A stretch of DNA of 64,000 nucleotides, from assembly GCF_008312835.1 (NCBI RefSeq), contig NZ_VSKS01000007.1, positions 1 through 64,000 of the forward strand, given 5' to 3'. Origin of the DNA: Streptomyces marokkonensis. GTDB taxonomy: Bacteria; Actinomycetota; Actinomycetes; Streptomycetales; Streptomycetaceae. Positions 45,468-54,653 of this stretch are shown here, piece after piece; position 1 is the stretch's first letter, and the number at the start of each line of letters is the position of its first letter. The position numbers and the translations under genes were made by a program. The notes under the pieces are model-generated. The model did no database searches. It was not told the origin of the DNA and was given only the letters and a program-made list of their open reading frames with translations.

Positions 45468-46097
45468 GCATCCCGTTCGAACCGCCCGCCGACGACCTCG
45501 GCGTCAGCCCCCGCACCGGCTGCACCCGCGCCCGCTCGGAGGCCGTCGCGGACGGACTCCTCGCCGCGGCCCGGCGCTGGAGCACCCCCCGCTGCGCCCT
45601 GCTGGGCGACGGCTGGGGCCGGGCCGCCTCGTGGCACCGGCCCGTGTTCGCCGGAGGCCCGCCGATGGTGCCGGGCCTGCGGGTGGAGAGCGTCACCTGG
45701 CGCGCGGCCGGTACGAACTGCGGGCGCACCGGGTGGTGGGGGCGCCCGCGGGATCCCGTGTCACCCACACCGGCTGGGCCACCGGCCCCGAGGAGTCCCT
45801 GACGTCCGCCCTGTACAGGGCGCACGGCTGGGACGAACCGTCCCCGGTGCTCGTCCGCGCCCCTCGGGGAACGGCCTGGACCACCTGGGCCCGGGTGCCG
45901 CGTCTCACCGGAAGCCGCGCACCTCCGTGCATGTCGCCCCGGCGCCGCTCACCGAGGACCCCGACACCGCGCCCCTGCCGGAGGCCGTCGAGCACGTGCT
46001 GGTGGACGGCGGGGCGGTCGAGGTCGTCTGGGCCGGCGGCAGGGCCCGCACCCGGATCACCTTCGAGCCCGTGGAGGTGCCTCACACGGAGCGGTGA
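45464..46097 (+). pseudogene. DUF2264 protein remnant (internally deleted, frameshifted)
   Basis: Coding-like sequence continues through three frames. The first part from ATG 45464 (SPRTGCTRARSEAVADGLLA) matches the start of DUF2264 proteins, normally about 600 residues. It jumps to a C-terminal-like section (VPGLRVESVTWRAA), shifts frame near 45705 to YELRAHRVVGAP and TGWATGPE, and again near 45910 to PEAVEHVLVDGGAVEVVWAG, ending at 46097. The central catalytic-like domain is absent. The joined ends and two frame breaks indicate a dead gene. The ATG overlaps the dehydrogenase stop, so the original pair was an operon. Confidence 0.7.
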
Positions 46098-46112
46098 GCA
46101 GGTGAGGCGGCG

Positions 46113-46874
46113 TCAGGACCCGTCGCCGTCCACCTTCGGCGCCTGCTCGGCGGCGTCGGAGGGGGTGTAGAAGACCGACGAGCCCTGCTTGGTGCGCTGG
46201 ACCTGGTTGCGGGCGACGAGACCCTCCAGAGTGCTGCGCACCACCGTGGTCTTGATGGTGCGCTCCGGGTGCGCCTCCGTGAGCGCACCCGCCACCTCCG
46301 CGGCCGAACGCGGCTCGCTCTGCTCGCTCAGATGCCGGCGGACGAGTTCCACCAGCTTGGGCCCGTCCGCCCCGGCCGTCCGTGCCTTGCTTTCCTGCGC
46401 CTTGGTTTCCTGTGCTTCCTGCGCCGTGGTCTCCCGCGCCTTGGTGTCCGATGCCTTGGCCGCCCGCGCCGCGGGCCGCTCCGCCTTCGCCGCGGACGGC
46501 TTGCGCGTCTGCTTGCCGGGCGCGGTGCGCGCGGCCGCCTTCTTCGCCCGCTTCGGCTTGTCCGTGCCCGACTTGGCACCGCTCCTGCCGCGCGGTGCCG
46601 GGACGGTCGCACCGCCGGGCGCCGCCCCGGCCCCGGTGGCGTCCGCGCTGTCGGGCGCGCCCGCGGGCTCGGCGGGCGCCGGGACGAGTCCCAGCGCCTG
46701 CTGCATGTTCACCAGGATCGCGTGGTCGTGCCGAAGCACGGTCAACTGCTCCTGCAGCGCGGCGATCTCCGCGGTGACCCGCTCCTGCTCCTTGACGTTG
46801 CGCTCGAGGTCGTCGGCGACCTGAGCGGTGTACTGCGACGCGAGGTCCGTGGCGGTGGTCGAGTTCTCGGACAT
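46113..46874 (-). CDS. Winged-helix protein with coiled coil and Lys/Ala-rich linker
   Basis: A 253-residue protein. An N-terminal coiled coil spans about residues 10-65 (DDLERNVKEQERVTAEIAAL). A long Ala/Lys/Arg/Pro/Thr-rich linker at ~75-180 resembles histone-H1-like tails of actinobacterial nucleoid proteins. A C-terminal winged helix at ~185-245 (LVELVRRHLSEQSEPRSAAE; STLEGLVARNQVQRTKQGSS) should bind DNA. It may be a nucleoid-associated or regulatory protein; I know no named family for the whole. ATG 46874 has only a weak ribosome site (AAGAGAC). Confidence 0.75.
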   Translation of the reverse strand: MSENSTTATDLASQYTAQVADDLERNVKEQERVTAEIAALQEQLTVLRHDHAILVNMQQALGLVPAPAEPAGAPDSADATGAGAAPGGATVPAPRGRSGAKSGTDKPKRAKKAAARTAPGKQTRKPSAAKAERPAARAAKASDTKARETTAQEAQETKAQESKARTAGADGPKLVELVRRHLSEQSEPRSAAEVAGALTEAHPERTIKTTVVRSTLEGLVARNQVQRTKQGSSVFYTPSDAAEQAPKVDGDGS

Positions 46875-47020
46875 GACGGTGTCTCTTTTCTGGCCGTTGG
46901 TTCCCCTGGTGGCCAGCCATGGTACGGCCGCATGCGGTTGACCGTTTCTTCTGTGCGGCCCCGGTTGACGTCCGTCCGCGGTGCCGGGGAGGCCGGCGCC
47001 CCGACAAGGACGTTGTGCGC

Positions 47021-48005
47021 ATGCCATTGACAACCGCCGCAGGCACAGTGGTCCGCGGCCCCGATCCGGTGCTCGGCAAGAGCGTCACGGCCGGCGGTTC
47101 CCACGCCGGCCATCCCGCCGCGAACATCACCGGCGGACGCCGACTGAGCTACCGGGAAGGGCCCGCCGGGGCGTCCCCGCAGTCGGTCCGCGTCGACCCG
47201 GGCGGCTCCGTGGAGGCCGATCAGGTCGCGCTCAAGCCGCCCACCACCTGGGAGGCCCGCACCCAGACCCTCGCCGTCGAGGGGAGCACCGACGGCTCCT
47301 CCGTCACCAGCCTCTTCCCTTCCGCCCCCACCGGTTCGATCCCGACGGCGGCAGCACCGTCACCGTGGACTTCACGGCCCGGGACGTGCGCCACATCCGT
47401 GTCCGGGTGAGCGCCGACACCGGCTGGAACGCCGCCCAGCTGTCGCAGATCGAGGTCCACGGCGGCAACCCGGAGGAACTGCCCGTCCAAGGCACCGACC
47501 CGGCACGCGGCGAACCCGTCGAAGCCTCCTCCACGATTCACTCGTTCGTGGCGGCCAACGCCAACGACGGTCCCCGGCACCTACGGGGAGTCCCACGGCC
47601 ATCCCGCCGACCTCACCGTCGGGCCGGGCGCCGACGCCGACCTCAGCGGTGTCGTCGTCAGGCCCGGCCCCGGCTCCGCCTGGGGCAACTTCGTCCTCGG
47701 CATCGACGACAACACCCGGATCCCGGACATCGCCGTCACGGCATCATGCCGGCGACCGACCACGACCCGCTGCCCTTGACGTCCACGACTCCACCTACGA
47801 CGGCATCCGGTTCAAGCCGGGCGGCGGAGCGGTGCCGGACGCCCGGATCACGGGTGTCACCACCGACAGGTCCAGCAACGGCTCCGGCCTCCTCGCCATG
47901 GGCGGCGCCCGCGGCGGCGCCACTCCGACGGACGTCACCGTCACCGGTTCCGCCGAAGGGGACGTGGAGATCGAACCCGGCTCGCCCCTCGTGATCCACC
48001 GGTAG
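47021..48005 (+). pseudogene. Discoidin/glucanase-like (GH87-type) gene remnant
   Basis: Recognisable pieces lie in all three frames. The ATG at 47021 begins MPLTTAAGTVVRGPD in one frame. A discoidin-type segment follows in another (VDFTARDVRHIRVRVSADTG; WNAAQLSQIEVHGG), with ASSTIHSFVAANANDG. After further shifts come NFVLGIDDNTRIPDIAV and HDSTYDGIRFKPGGG, ending EGDVEIEPGSPLVIHR at 48005. This order matches the ends of secreted discoidin-containing alpha-1,3-glucanase/mycodextranase-like proteins, but most of the middle is gone and no signal peptide remains. At least three frame breaks make it non-functional. Confidence 0.65.
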
Positions 48006-48188
48006 CACCACGCCCGCGCGGTACTCCGTCCGGCGGACCCGTACTCCACGCGGGGTGCGCGCCCGTCACCCGCGCGGGTGGCTTTCCGCGCGGAACGATT
48101 CCCTCACGGGGGCACGCGGACGGGGGACTTCACGGGACTCGCGCGGGGAGCTGAGGCGAATCCGGCGAGTCGAAGTCAGGCTGAGGGC

Positions 48189-49046
48189 ATGGCTTCATCG
48201 ATCGACCGCCCGCACCGTCCGCGTCCCCCCGCTCCGCCCCGGGCCGCGCGGTGGACCGGCGTCCCCGTCCGAGCACGCGGCCGTGTGTCGTTGCCGGCCG
48301 TCGTCCTGGTCGCCGTCGCGGCCGCCCTGACGGCGTGCGGGACGGGAACCGGTACCACGACGCGTGACGTTCCCGCCGCCACCCTCCCGGCGGCCGGGCC
48401 GCCGGGCACCGCGGACACCGCCCAGGGCCGGGCCGGCGCCGGGACGGAGACGCAACCGCCCGCCAGGATCCCCGGCCTCGGCCCCCGGACGCTGGCGTGG
48501 ATCCCCGGCAACGCCCGCCAGGTCCTCGTCGTCACCGGCCGGGGCAGGGACGCCAACCGCTCCGAGGCGGTGCTGTACGAGCACACCGGCTCCGGCTGGG
48601 AGGCGGGTCCGGCGTGGCCCGCACGCAACGCCCTGAAGGGCTGGACCGACGACCACTGGGCGGGCGATCTCCGCTCCCCGATCGGCGTGTTCACCCTCAC
48701 CGACGCCGGGGGACTGCTGCCCGATCCCGGCACCGAGCTGCCCTACGACCGGTCGGACGGGTTCAGCGTCAGCGGCACGGGATTCGCGGGGGAGCCGCTG
48801 GAGGGGTCCTTCGACTACGTCATCGCCATCGACTACAACCGCGAACCGGGCACCACCCCGCTGGACCTGACCCGTCCGCGCGGGGCCGACAGGGGCGGCG
48901 GCATCTGGCTGCACGTCGACCACGAGGGGCCCACACAGGGCTGCGTCAGCCTCCACGAGCGCCACATGAAGGAACTCCTGCGGGCCCTCGACCCCGACCG
49001 GCACCCGGTGGTCGTCATGGGAGACTCCGCGTCCCTGAGCAGGTGA
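48189..49046 (+). CDS. L,D-transpeptidase (YkuD) lipoprotein
   Basis: A 285-residue exported protein that should form or alter 3-3 cross-links in peptidoglycan. The N-terminal region ends in a hydrophobic helix with lipobox LTAC at about residue 50, so it is probably a lipoprotein, with a long basic cytoplasmic N-terminus. The YkuD domain spans ~120-280. The catalytic region is IWLHVDHEGPTQGCVSL, where the usual SHGC motif reads TQGC; the Cys and the upstream His are kept. The ATG at 48189 follows CTGAGGGC; the frame stays open to 48078. Confidence 0.85.
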   Translation: MASSIDRPHRPRPPAPPRAARWTGVPVRARGRVSLPAVVLVAVAAALTACGTGTGTTTRDVPAATLPAAGPPGTADTAQGRAGAGTETQPPARIPGLGPRTLAWIPGNARQVLVVTGRGRDANRSEAVLYEHTGSGWEAGPAWPARNALKGWTDDHWAGDLRSPIGVFTLTDAGGLLPDPGTELPYDRSDGFSVSGTGFAGEPLEGSFDYVIAIDYNREPGTTPLDLTRPRGADRGGGIWLHVDHEGPTQGCVSLHERHMKELLRALDPDRHPVVVMGDSASLSR

Positions 49047-49328
49047 GGCGTACGACCGAGGCCGGTGCTCCGGGTCGTGGAAGCATCCGGTGTCCTGCGC
49101 ACGGCCGAACGCGGCGCGGGAGGCGGCGAGCGACCGGGGCGTCGGCCGGTCGCGGTAGGGGCACAACGGGTCAGGGCGGCGAGGGATCCGGCGTACTCGG
49201 ACGTGCTCAGCGCGCTGTGCCCGCGCCCGCCGGTGAACGTCGGCACCGGGTGGCGGTCCCGGTGGGGTGGGCACCCTGGCGTGTCGCGGTGGGCCGCCTC
49301 GTGCTCGACGAAGGCGGTCCGGGCGGAG
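49047..49328. other. Gap between convergent genes, no gene seen
   Basis: 282 bases after the transpeptidase gene. No coding frame with family features and no clear long hairpin was seen. Confidence 0.45.
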
Positions 49329-50336
49329 TCAGCCGGCGCTCCGCGACCGTCCGCCGTCGTCGCGCGGGGGCCGGCCGGTCGCGGATTCCCCCGCCGTCAG
49401 GTGCTCCAGCACCTCGACCAGCTCCTGACAGGCACGCTCCACGGAGCGTCTGGTGTTGCGCTGCTCGGTGATCACCGCGGACAGCAGCAAGGACGTCAGA
49501 GCCATCGCCCCGTTGAACGACTGCAGATTGACCATGACCTCCACCTCCGACATGTGCGCGAAGGGCCCGAGACGGTCGGTCGCGGCGATGGTGGCCATGA
49601 CGGAGGCGAACAGGGCGCACAGCATGCTGCCGGGCAGCTGGAACCGCAGAGCCGCCCAGATCAGCAGCGGGTAGATGGCGAACAGCAGACTCGCCGGGCT
49701 GCGCGTGGCCACCGGCACGACACAGCCCGCGATCACCGCCAGACCCACCGCCTCCTTCCACCGCGACCAGTCCAGCGGGGCGCGCACGCCGAGGAGCATG
49801 AGCAGCACGGGGGTGATGAGCAGGACGCCCATCGCGTCGCCGACCCACCAGGCCAGCCACACCCCCCAGAAGCTCCTCCCGGGGAGATCACCCGTGGCGA
49901 CCAGCAGGCCGGCGCCGACGGACGAGCTGATCAGCATGGCCGAGAAGGCGCCGAGGAACACCAGCGCGAGACAGTCCCGTAAGCGGGCGAGGTCGGTGCG
50001 GAAGCCCACCCCGCGCAGCAGGAGGTACCCGCACACCGGCGCCGCGGTGTTGCCGGCGAGGACGCCCACCGAGGCGGGATGCAGGGAGGTGAGGTGCGCG
50101 AGGACGAACAGGGCGCCCAGCGCGATCCCCACCCAGCAGCGCAGCCCGAAGACCAGCAGACAGGCGACGGCCACCCCGGTCGGCGGCCAGACGGGTGAGA
50201 CCACCGCACCCGCGACGGTCAGTTCGCGCAGCAGCCCCAGTCGCCCTCCGGCGTAGTAGCAGGCGGCGACGGCCAGCGTCTCGAGCACGAAGACGGCCGG
50301 TGTACGAAGTTCCTGGCGAGCCACCACACAAGCCAT
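49329..50336 (-). CDS. MASE1-domain membrane sensor-like protein
   Basis: A 335-residue polytopic membrane protein with about eight helices. The MASE1 pattern is seen in VSPVWPPTGVAVACLLVFG and in FWGVWLAWWVGDAMGVLLIT. After the last helix (~285-300) there is only a short helical tail of about 40 residues (QRNTRRSVERACQELVEVL), with no GGDEF, kinase or phosphatase domain fused. It follows the SpoIIE-type phosphatase gene by 52 bases in the same direction, so it may serve as the membrane sensor for that enzyme. The start may be ATG 50336 or GTG 50339. Confidence 0.83.
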   Translation of the reverse strand: MACVVARQELRTPAVFVLETLAVAACYYAGGRLGLLRELTVAGAVVSPVWPPTGVAVACLLVFGLRCWVGIALGALFVLAHLTSLHPASVGVLAGNTAAPVCGYLLLRGVGFRTDLARLRDCLALVFLGAFSAMLISSSVGAGLLVATGDLPGRSFWGVWLAWWVGDAMGVLLITPVLLMLLGVRAPLDWSRWKEAVGLAVIAGCVVPVATRSPASLLFAIYPLLIWAALRFQLPGSMLCALFASVMATIAATDRLGPFAHMSEVEVMVNLQSFNGAMALTSLLLSAVITEQRNTRRSVERACQELVEVLEHLTAGESATGRPPRDDGGRSRSAG

Positions 50337-50388
50337 CACACACCGGCCCCACCGCGACGGCGAGGCGAGGCGAGCGGTCCTGTCGGCC

Positions 50389-51219
50389 CTATGGAGGACT
50401 GTCCAGTCTGTCGTGCCCGATCACGAGGACGGCCGCGTCGTCCTCGTGTCCCACCCGCTCCGCGCCCTTGATGACGGCCGCGGCGAGCGCGTCGGCGTCC
50501 AGGCAGGCGACGGCCGCGATGCCCGCCAGCCGCGCCACCTGGTCGAGGCCCTCGTCGAGCGGCATGGACGGGCCCTCGACCACCCCGTCGGTGAGCATCA
50601 CGAACACCCCGCCGGTGTCGAGCCGGTAGCGGGTGACGGGGTAGACCGCGCCGGACTGGATCCCCAGCGGCGGACCTCCCTCGTCCCGGGTCACCCCGGA
50701 CCGGCCGTCCGCGGTGGCCCACACGCACGGCAGATGCCCGGCCCGGGCGCTCTCCAGCAGCCGGGTCCCCGGGTCGAGGCGCATGAAGGTGCAGGTGGCG
50801 AACAGATCGGAGCTCAGGGACAGCAGGAGTTCGTTCGTCCGGGCGAGGAGCTCCCCAGGATCGCTGTCGACGGAGGCCAGTGCCCGCAGGCCGACCCGGA
50901 CCTGTCCCATGAAGGCGGCCGCCTCGATGTTGTGCCCCTGTACGTCACCGATGGACAGGCCGATCCGGCCGTCGGACATGGTGAACGCGTCGTACCAGTC
51001 GCCGCCCACGTTGAGACCCTGGTACGCGGGCGCGTAGCGCACCGCCAGCCGCACACCGTCGGCGACCGGCAGCCCCCGCGGCAGCATGCCGCGCTGCAGG
51101 GCGATGGCCAGTTCCACCCGGGAGCGCTGCACTTCCGCCTGCGCACGTGCCTGAGCCGTCAGCGTCCTGAGCCTGACCAGAAGCTCGTCGCCGTCGTCCG
51201 TGGAGCCGGTGCGGGACAT
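50389..51219 (-). CDS. Stand-alone SpoIIE-type PP2C phosphatase
   Basis: A 276-residue cytoplasmic phosphatase. A short N-terminal helix (residues ~10-45, LLVRLRTLTAQARAQAEVQR) likely forms a coiled coil. It is followed directly by the PP2C domain with GGDWYDAF, IGDVQGHN, MLTDGVVEGP and HEDDAAVLVIG, so the metal site is complete. No sensor domain is present. Signal input is probably through another protein, and the MASE1 protein encoded next is the obvious candidate. The start ATG lies at 51219. Confidence 0.9.
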   Translation of the reverse strand: MSRTGSTDDGDELLVRLRTLTAQARAQAEVQRSRVELAIALQRGMLPRGLPVADGVRLAVRYAPAYQGLNVGGDWYDAFTMSDGRIGLSIGDVQGHNIEAAAFMGQVRVGLRALASVDSDPGELLARTNELLLSLSSDLFATCTFMRLDPGTRLLESARAGHLPCVWATADGRSGVTRDEGGPPLGIQSGAVYPVTRYRLDTGGVFVMLTDGVVEGPSMPLDEGLDQVARLAGIAAVACLDADALAAAVIKGAERVGHEDDAAVLVIGHDRLDSPP

Positions 51220-51408
51220 GGATCACTCACTCGGGCGAGGACACTCACGCGTGGTGTCCGCCCATGGGGGCGAAGCGGGTGTTCATATATGAAACGGATG
51301 ATATCCAGCCGGGGGACGGCCGGGCCAGTCGCGTCCCCTCCGGAGCCGCCGCCCCGCGGCACCCGCGTTCCGGCCCGCCCCGTCACCGGACCTGTCTAGG
51401 CTGTGCGC

Positions 51409-51759
51409 ATGGAACAGCGGGAGATCATGCAGCGGAGCGTCGGCATCCTCACCGAAGCCCTGGAGATGCGGCGGCGACTGCGTGAGAACCCGGACGCCGA
51501 CGTGACCGGGAACGGGGCGGTCGCCACGCTCCTGGAGGAGATGCTGCCGCACGTCCAGTTGCCGGCCGACGCGAGCGCGCGCGAGGTGGCGGACATCGTC
51601 ACCGAGAAGCTGGGCCCCGCCATCGTGCAGATCACGTCCGCGCTCACCTTCGCCTTCGTCCAGCTCGCCGAGATCCACGACGAGGGCCGCACCGACGTGT
51701 CCTCCGCCGACGTCCTGCGCTCCATCTCCCTGCACTACGAGACCGGCGGGAAGGGTTAG
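51409..51759 (+). CDS. Small hypothetical helical protein
   Basis: A 116-residue acidic soluble protein, probably all helical (MEQREIMQRSVGILTEALEM; SADVLRSISLHYETGGKG). No known domain. Similar proteins occur in Streptomyces without assigned role. The start may be the ATG at 51409 or a GTG at 51403. An AT-richer segment at 51283-51305 (GTTCATATATGAAACGG) in the gap to the divergent phosphatase gene is a plausible promoter region. Confidence 0.65.
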   Translation: MEQREIMQRSVGILTEALEMRRRLRENPDADVTGNGAVATLLEEMLPHVQLPADASAREVADIVTEKLGPAIVQITSALTFAFVQLAEIHDEGRTDVSSADVLRSISLHYETGGKG

Positions 51760-51865
51760 TCCCGGGCAGCTGCCCCTGTACAGGCCACGGTTGAAGGATC
51801 CCCGGCAGGGGAGGGATCTCACATGGAGTGACAACGATGTCACATCCCCTGGACGGAGGCCTTCC

Positions 51866-52312
51866 GTGCTCAGATCGTCGCGTACGTCGTCAGGCGGCCC
51901 GCGTCAGACCTTGCTGCCCGCCTGCCTCGCCCTCCTTCTCGGCCTCGTGCTCGCCGCCGGTATCCTCGCCGCACCGGCGCACGCCGCCGGTCACGACGGG
52001 GGAAGCGGAACCGTGCGCCAACCCCGCCCACTTCGGGACGGCGTCACCGCGGTCGTCCGCCTCGACCCCGCCGACGGCACCGCCGCCGTGGGCGTGGACG
52101 ACGAGGTCGGCGGCAAGGGCGGCGTGTCCTTCGAGGTCCTCGCCGACGGCAGGAGCGTGCTGACCACGGAGGTGCTCGACGGCACCGGTGCGGCCCGGCG
52201 GATCGACGTCGACGTCACCGGCGTCGAGCGGCTGACCCTCCGGGTCACGGACGGCGGGGACGGCGTCGACTCCGACCACGCCGACAGGGCGGACGCGCGG
52301 CTCATGGCGTAG
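51866..52312 (+). CDS. Secreted NPCBM-domain protein, probably a shortened glycosidase
   Basis: A 148-residue exported protein. A signal peptide (LLPACLALLLGLVLAAGILA) ends near residue 40 at APAHA. The C-terminal ~75 residues are an NPCBM/NEW2-type carbohydrate-binding module: AVGVDDEVGGKGGVSFEVL, then VDVTGVERLTLRVTDGGDG and SDHADRADARL. In this family the module is normally attached to a glycoside hydrolase; here the two ends seem joined without a catalytic domain. The frame is intact, so it could still be made as a small binding protein. GTG 51866 has GGAGG seven bases upstream. Confidence 0.65.
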   Translation: MLRSSRTSSGGPRQTLLPACLALLLGLVLAAGILAAPAHAAGHDGGSGTVRQPRPLRDGVTAVVRLDPADGTAAVGVDDEVGGKGGVSFEVLADGRSVLTTEVLDGTGAARRIDVDVTGVERLTLRVTDGGDGVDSDHADRADARLMA

Positions 52313-52377
52313 GGCCGGGGTCCGGTGGGGGAAGGGCGCACGGACCGGCGGGTCCCCGCGCCCTTCCCGCCGGCGGT

Positions 52378-52470
52378 CGTCCCGGCTCGGGCGGGTGCCC
52401 CGCCGAAGCCGAGTTCGTTCCCGCCGGTGTCCCGGTACACGGCCTTGCGGCCGCCGTTGGCGTGGGTCTC
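52378..52470 (-). pseudogene. C-terminal fragment of a VOC-family protein
   Basis: A short minus-strand stretch reads ETHANGGRKAVYRDTGGNEL followed by GFGG, the typical end of a glyoxalase/VOC-fold protein. No start or upstream half exists. It lies inside the otherwise empty 52313-52590 gap and is interpreted as gene debris. Confidence 0.5.
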
Positions 52471-52590
52471 GGGCGCTCGGGGGCCGGCGGACGGGTGCGC
52501 GCACCCTTGACGCCTTACGCGCCAGTAGCGATCCTCGCCCCAACGCCTTTGTGCCGGTCATGTCAACTCCGCGACGGAGGGACGTGCGTG

Positions 52591-54642
52591 ATGACGACGT
52601 ACCGCACACGACGACACCTCGGGGTCGTCACACTGCTCCTCCTCGTGCTGGCCGCGGCCCTGGGCCCGACACCCAGCTCGGCGGCCGACGGCGACTGGTG
52701 GGATCCGGTCGCCCGGCCCGCGCCCGACTCGGCCATCGGCGTCACCGGCGAGCCGTTCAGGGGAACCGGCTCCTCCGGTGAGGTACGCGGGTTCGTCGAC
52801 GCGCACAACCACATCATGTCCAACGAGGCCTTCGGCGGCCGGCTCATCTGCGGCAAGGCGTTCTCCGCCAAGGGGATCGCCGACGCGCTCAAGGACTGCC
52901 CCGAGCACTACCCCGACGGCTCGCTCGCGGTCTTCGACTTCATCACCAACGGCGGTGACGGCAGACACGACCCCGTCGGCTGGCCCACGTTCGAGGACTG
53001 GCCCGCACACGACTCACTGACCCACCAGCAGAACTACTACGCCTGGATCGAACGGGCCTGGCGCGGCGGCCAGCGGGTGCTGGTGAACGACCTCGTCACC
53101 AACGGCGTGATCTGCTCCGTGTACTTCTTCAAGGACCGCGACTGCGACGAGATGACGTCGATCCGGCTCCAGGCGAAGCTCACCTACGACATGCAGGCAT
53201 ACATCGACGGGATGTACGGCGGACCGGGAAAGGGCTGGTTCCGGATCGTCACCGACAGCGCCCAGGCCCGGGACGTCGTCGCGCGGGGCAAGCTCGCGGT
53301 CGTCCTCGGAGTCGAGACCTCCGAACCCTTCGGGTGCAAGCAGATCCTGGACGTCGCGCAGTGCGACAGGGCCGACATCGACGCCGGACTCGACGAGCTG
53401 CACGCGCTGGGTGTGCGCAGCATGTTCCTGTGCCACAAGTTCGACAACGCGCTGTGCGGGGTGCGCTTCGACTCGGGGGCGCTCGGTACGGCGATCAACG
53501 TCGGGCAGTTCCTGTCCACCGGCACCTTCTGGCGCACGGAGAGGTGCGCTGGTCCCCAGCACGACAACCCCATCGGTCTCGCCTCCGCGCCCGGCGCCGA
53601 GAAGAGGCTGCCGGAGGGCGTGTCGGTCCCCGCGTACGACGAGGACGCGCGGTGCAACACCCGCGGGCTCAGCGCACTCGGCGAGTACGCCGTGCGCGGC
53701 ATGATGGAACGCAACATGATGCTCGAGATCGACCACATGAGCGTCAAGGCCACCGGCAGGGTGCTCGACATCTTCGAGGCCGAGTCGTACCCGGGTGTCC
53801 TCTCCTCGCACAGCTGGATGGACCTGGACTGGACCGAACGGGTCTACGGCCTGGGCGGGTTCGTCGCCCAGTACATGCACGGCTCGGAAGGCTTCGTCGC
53901 CGAGGCGGACCGCACCGGGGCGCTGCGCGACAAGTACGGCGTGGGCTACGGCTACGGCACGGACATGAACGGCGTCGGCGGCTGGCCGGCCCCGCGCGGC
54001 GCGAACGCCCCGAACCCGGTCACCTACCCCTTCCGCAGCGTCGACGGCGGCTCCGTCCTCGACCGGCAGAGCACCGGCGAGCGCACCTGGGACCTGAACA
54101 CCGACGGTGCCGCGCATTACGGCCTCGTCCCCGACTGGATCGAGGACATCCGGCGGGTCGGCGGGCAGGACGTGGTGGACGACCTCTTCCGGGGTGCCGA
54201 GTCCTACCTGGACACGTGGGGAGCCTCCGAACGGCACCGGGCCGCGGCGAACCTCGCCGAGGGCGCCGCGGCCACGGCCAGTTCGGCGGAATGGAACCCG
54301 TTCACCAGCTACGCGCCCGGTCGCGCCGTGGACGGCGACCGGGGAACCCGGTGGGCCAGTGACTGGAGCGACGACCAGTGGCTGGGCATCGACCTCGGCG
54401 CCGTCCACCGGGTCGGGCGCGTCACCCTGGACTGGGAACGCGCGTACGGGAGGTCGTACCGCATCGAGCTGTCCACCGACGGCACCGACTGGCGCACCGC
54501 CTGGTCCACCGCCTCCGGCGACGGCGGCCTGGACACGGCCGTGTTCACCCCGTCACCCGCCCGCCACCTGCGCGTGCGGTTCCTGGACCGGGGGACCGAG
54601 TGGGGCTACTCGCTCCACGAGGTCGGTGTCCACGGACGGTGA
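52591..54642 (+). CDS. Secreted membrane-dipeptidase-like hydrolase with discoidin domain
   Basis: A 683-residue exported protein. The signal peptide (MTTYRTRRHLGVVTLLLLVL) has a twin-arginine-like TRRHL pattern and ends near PSSAADG. The catalytic part (~50-540) resembles metal-dependent amidohydrolases: VDAHNHI gives the HxH metal pair, with MLEIDHMS and SSHSWMD carrying further metal ligands. This resembles the membrane dipeptidase (peptidase M19) group. The C-terminal ~135 residues are an F5/8 type C domain (SYAPGRAVDGDRGTRWASDW), suggesting binding to sugars on a surface. ATG 52591 or GTG 52588 may start it; GGAGGG lies at 52576. Confidence 0.85.
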   Translation: MTTYRTRRHLGVVTLLLLVLAAALGPTPSSAADGDWWDPVARPAPDSAIGVTGEPFRGTGSSGEVRGFVDAHNHIMSNEAFGGRLICGKAFSAKGIADALKDCPEHYPDGSLAVFDFITNGGDGRHDPVGWPTFEDWPAHDSLTHQQNYYAWIERAWRGGQRVLVNDLVTNGVICSVYFFKDRDCDEMTSIRLQAKLTYDMQAYIDGMYGGPGKGWFRIVTDSAQARDVVARGKLAVVLGVETSEPFGCKQILDVAQCDRADIDAGLDELHALGVRSMFLCHKFDNALCGVRFDSGALGTAINVGQFLSTGTFWRTERCAGPQHDNPIGLASAPGAEKRLPEGVSVPAYDEDARCNTRGLSALGEYAVRGMMERNMMLEIDHMSVKATGRVLDIFEAESYPGVLSSHSWMDLDWTERVYGLGGFVAQYMHGSEGFVAEADRTGALRDKYGVGYGYGTDMNGVGGWPAPRGANAPNPVTYPFRSVDGGSVLDRQSTGERTWDLNTDGAAHYGLVPDWIEDIRRVGGQDVVDDLFRGAESYLDTWGASERHRAAANLAEGAAATASSAEWNPFTSYAPGRAVDGDRGTRWASDWSDDQWLGIDLGAVHRVGRVTLDWERAYGRSYRIELSTDGTDWRTAWSTASGDGGLDTAVFTPSPARHLRVRFLDRGTEWGYSLHEVGVHGR

Positions 54643-54653
54643 CCCGGCGCCGT

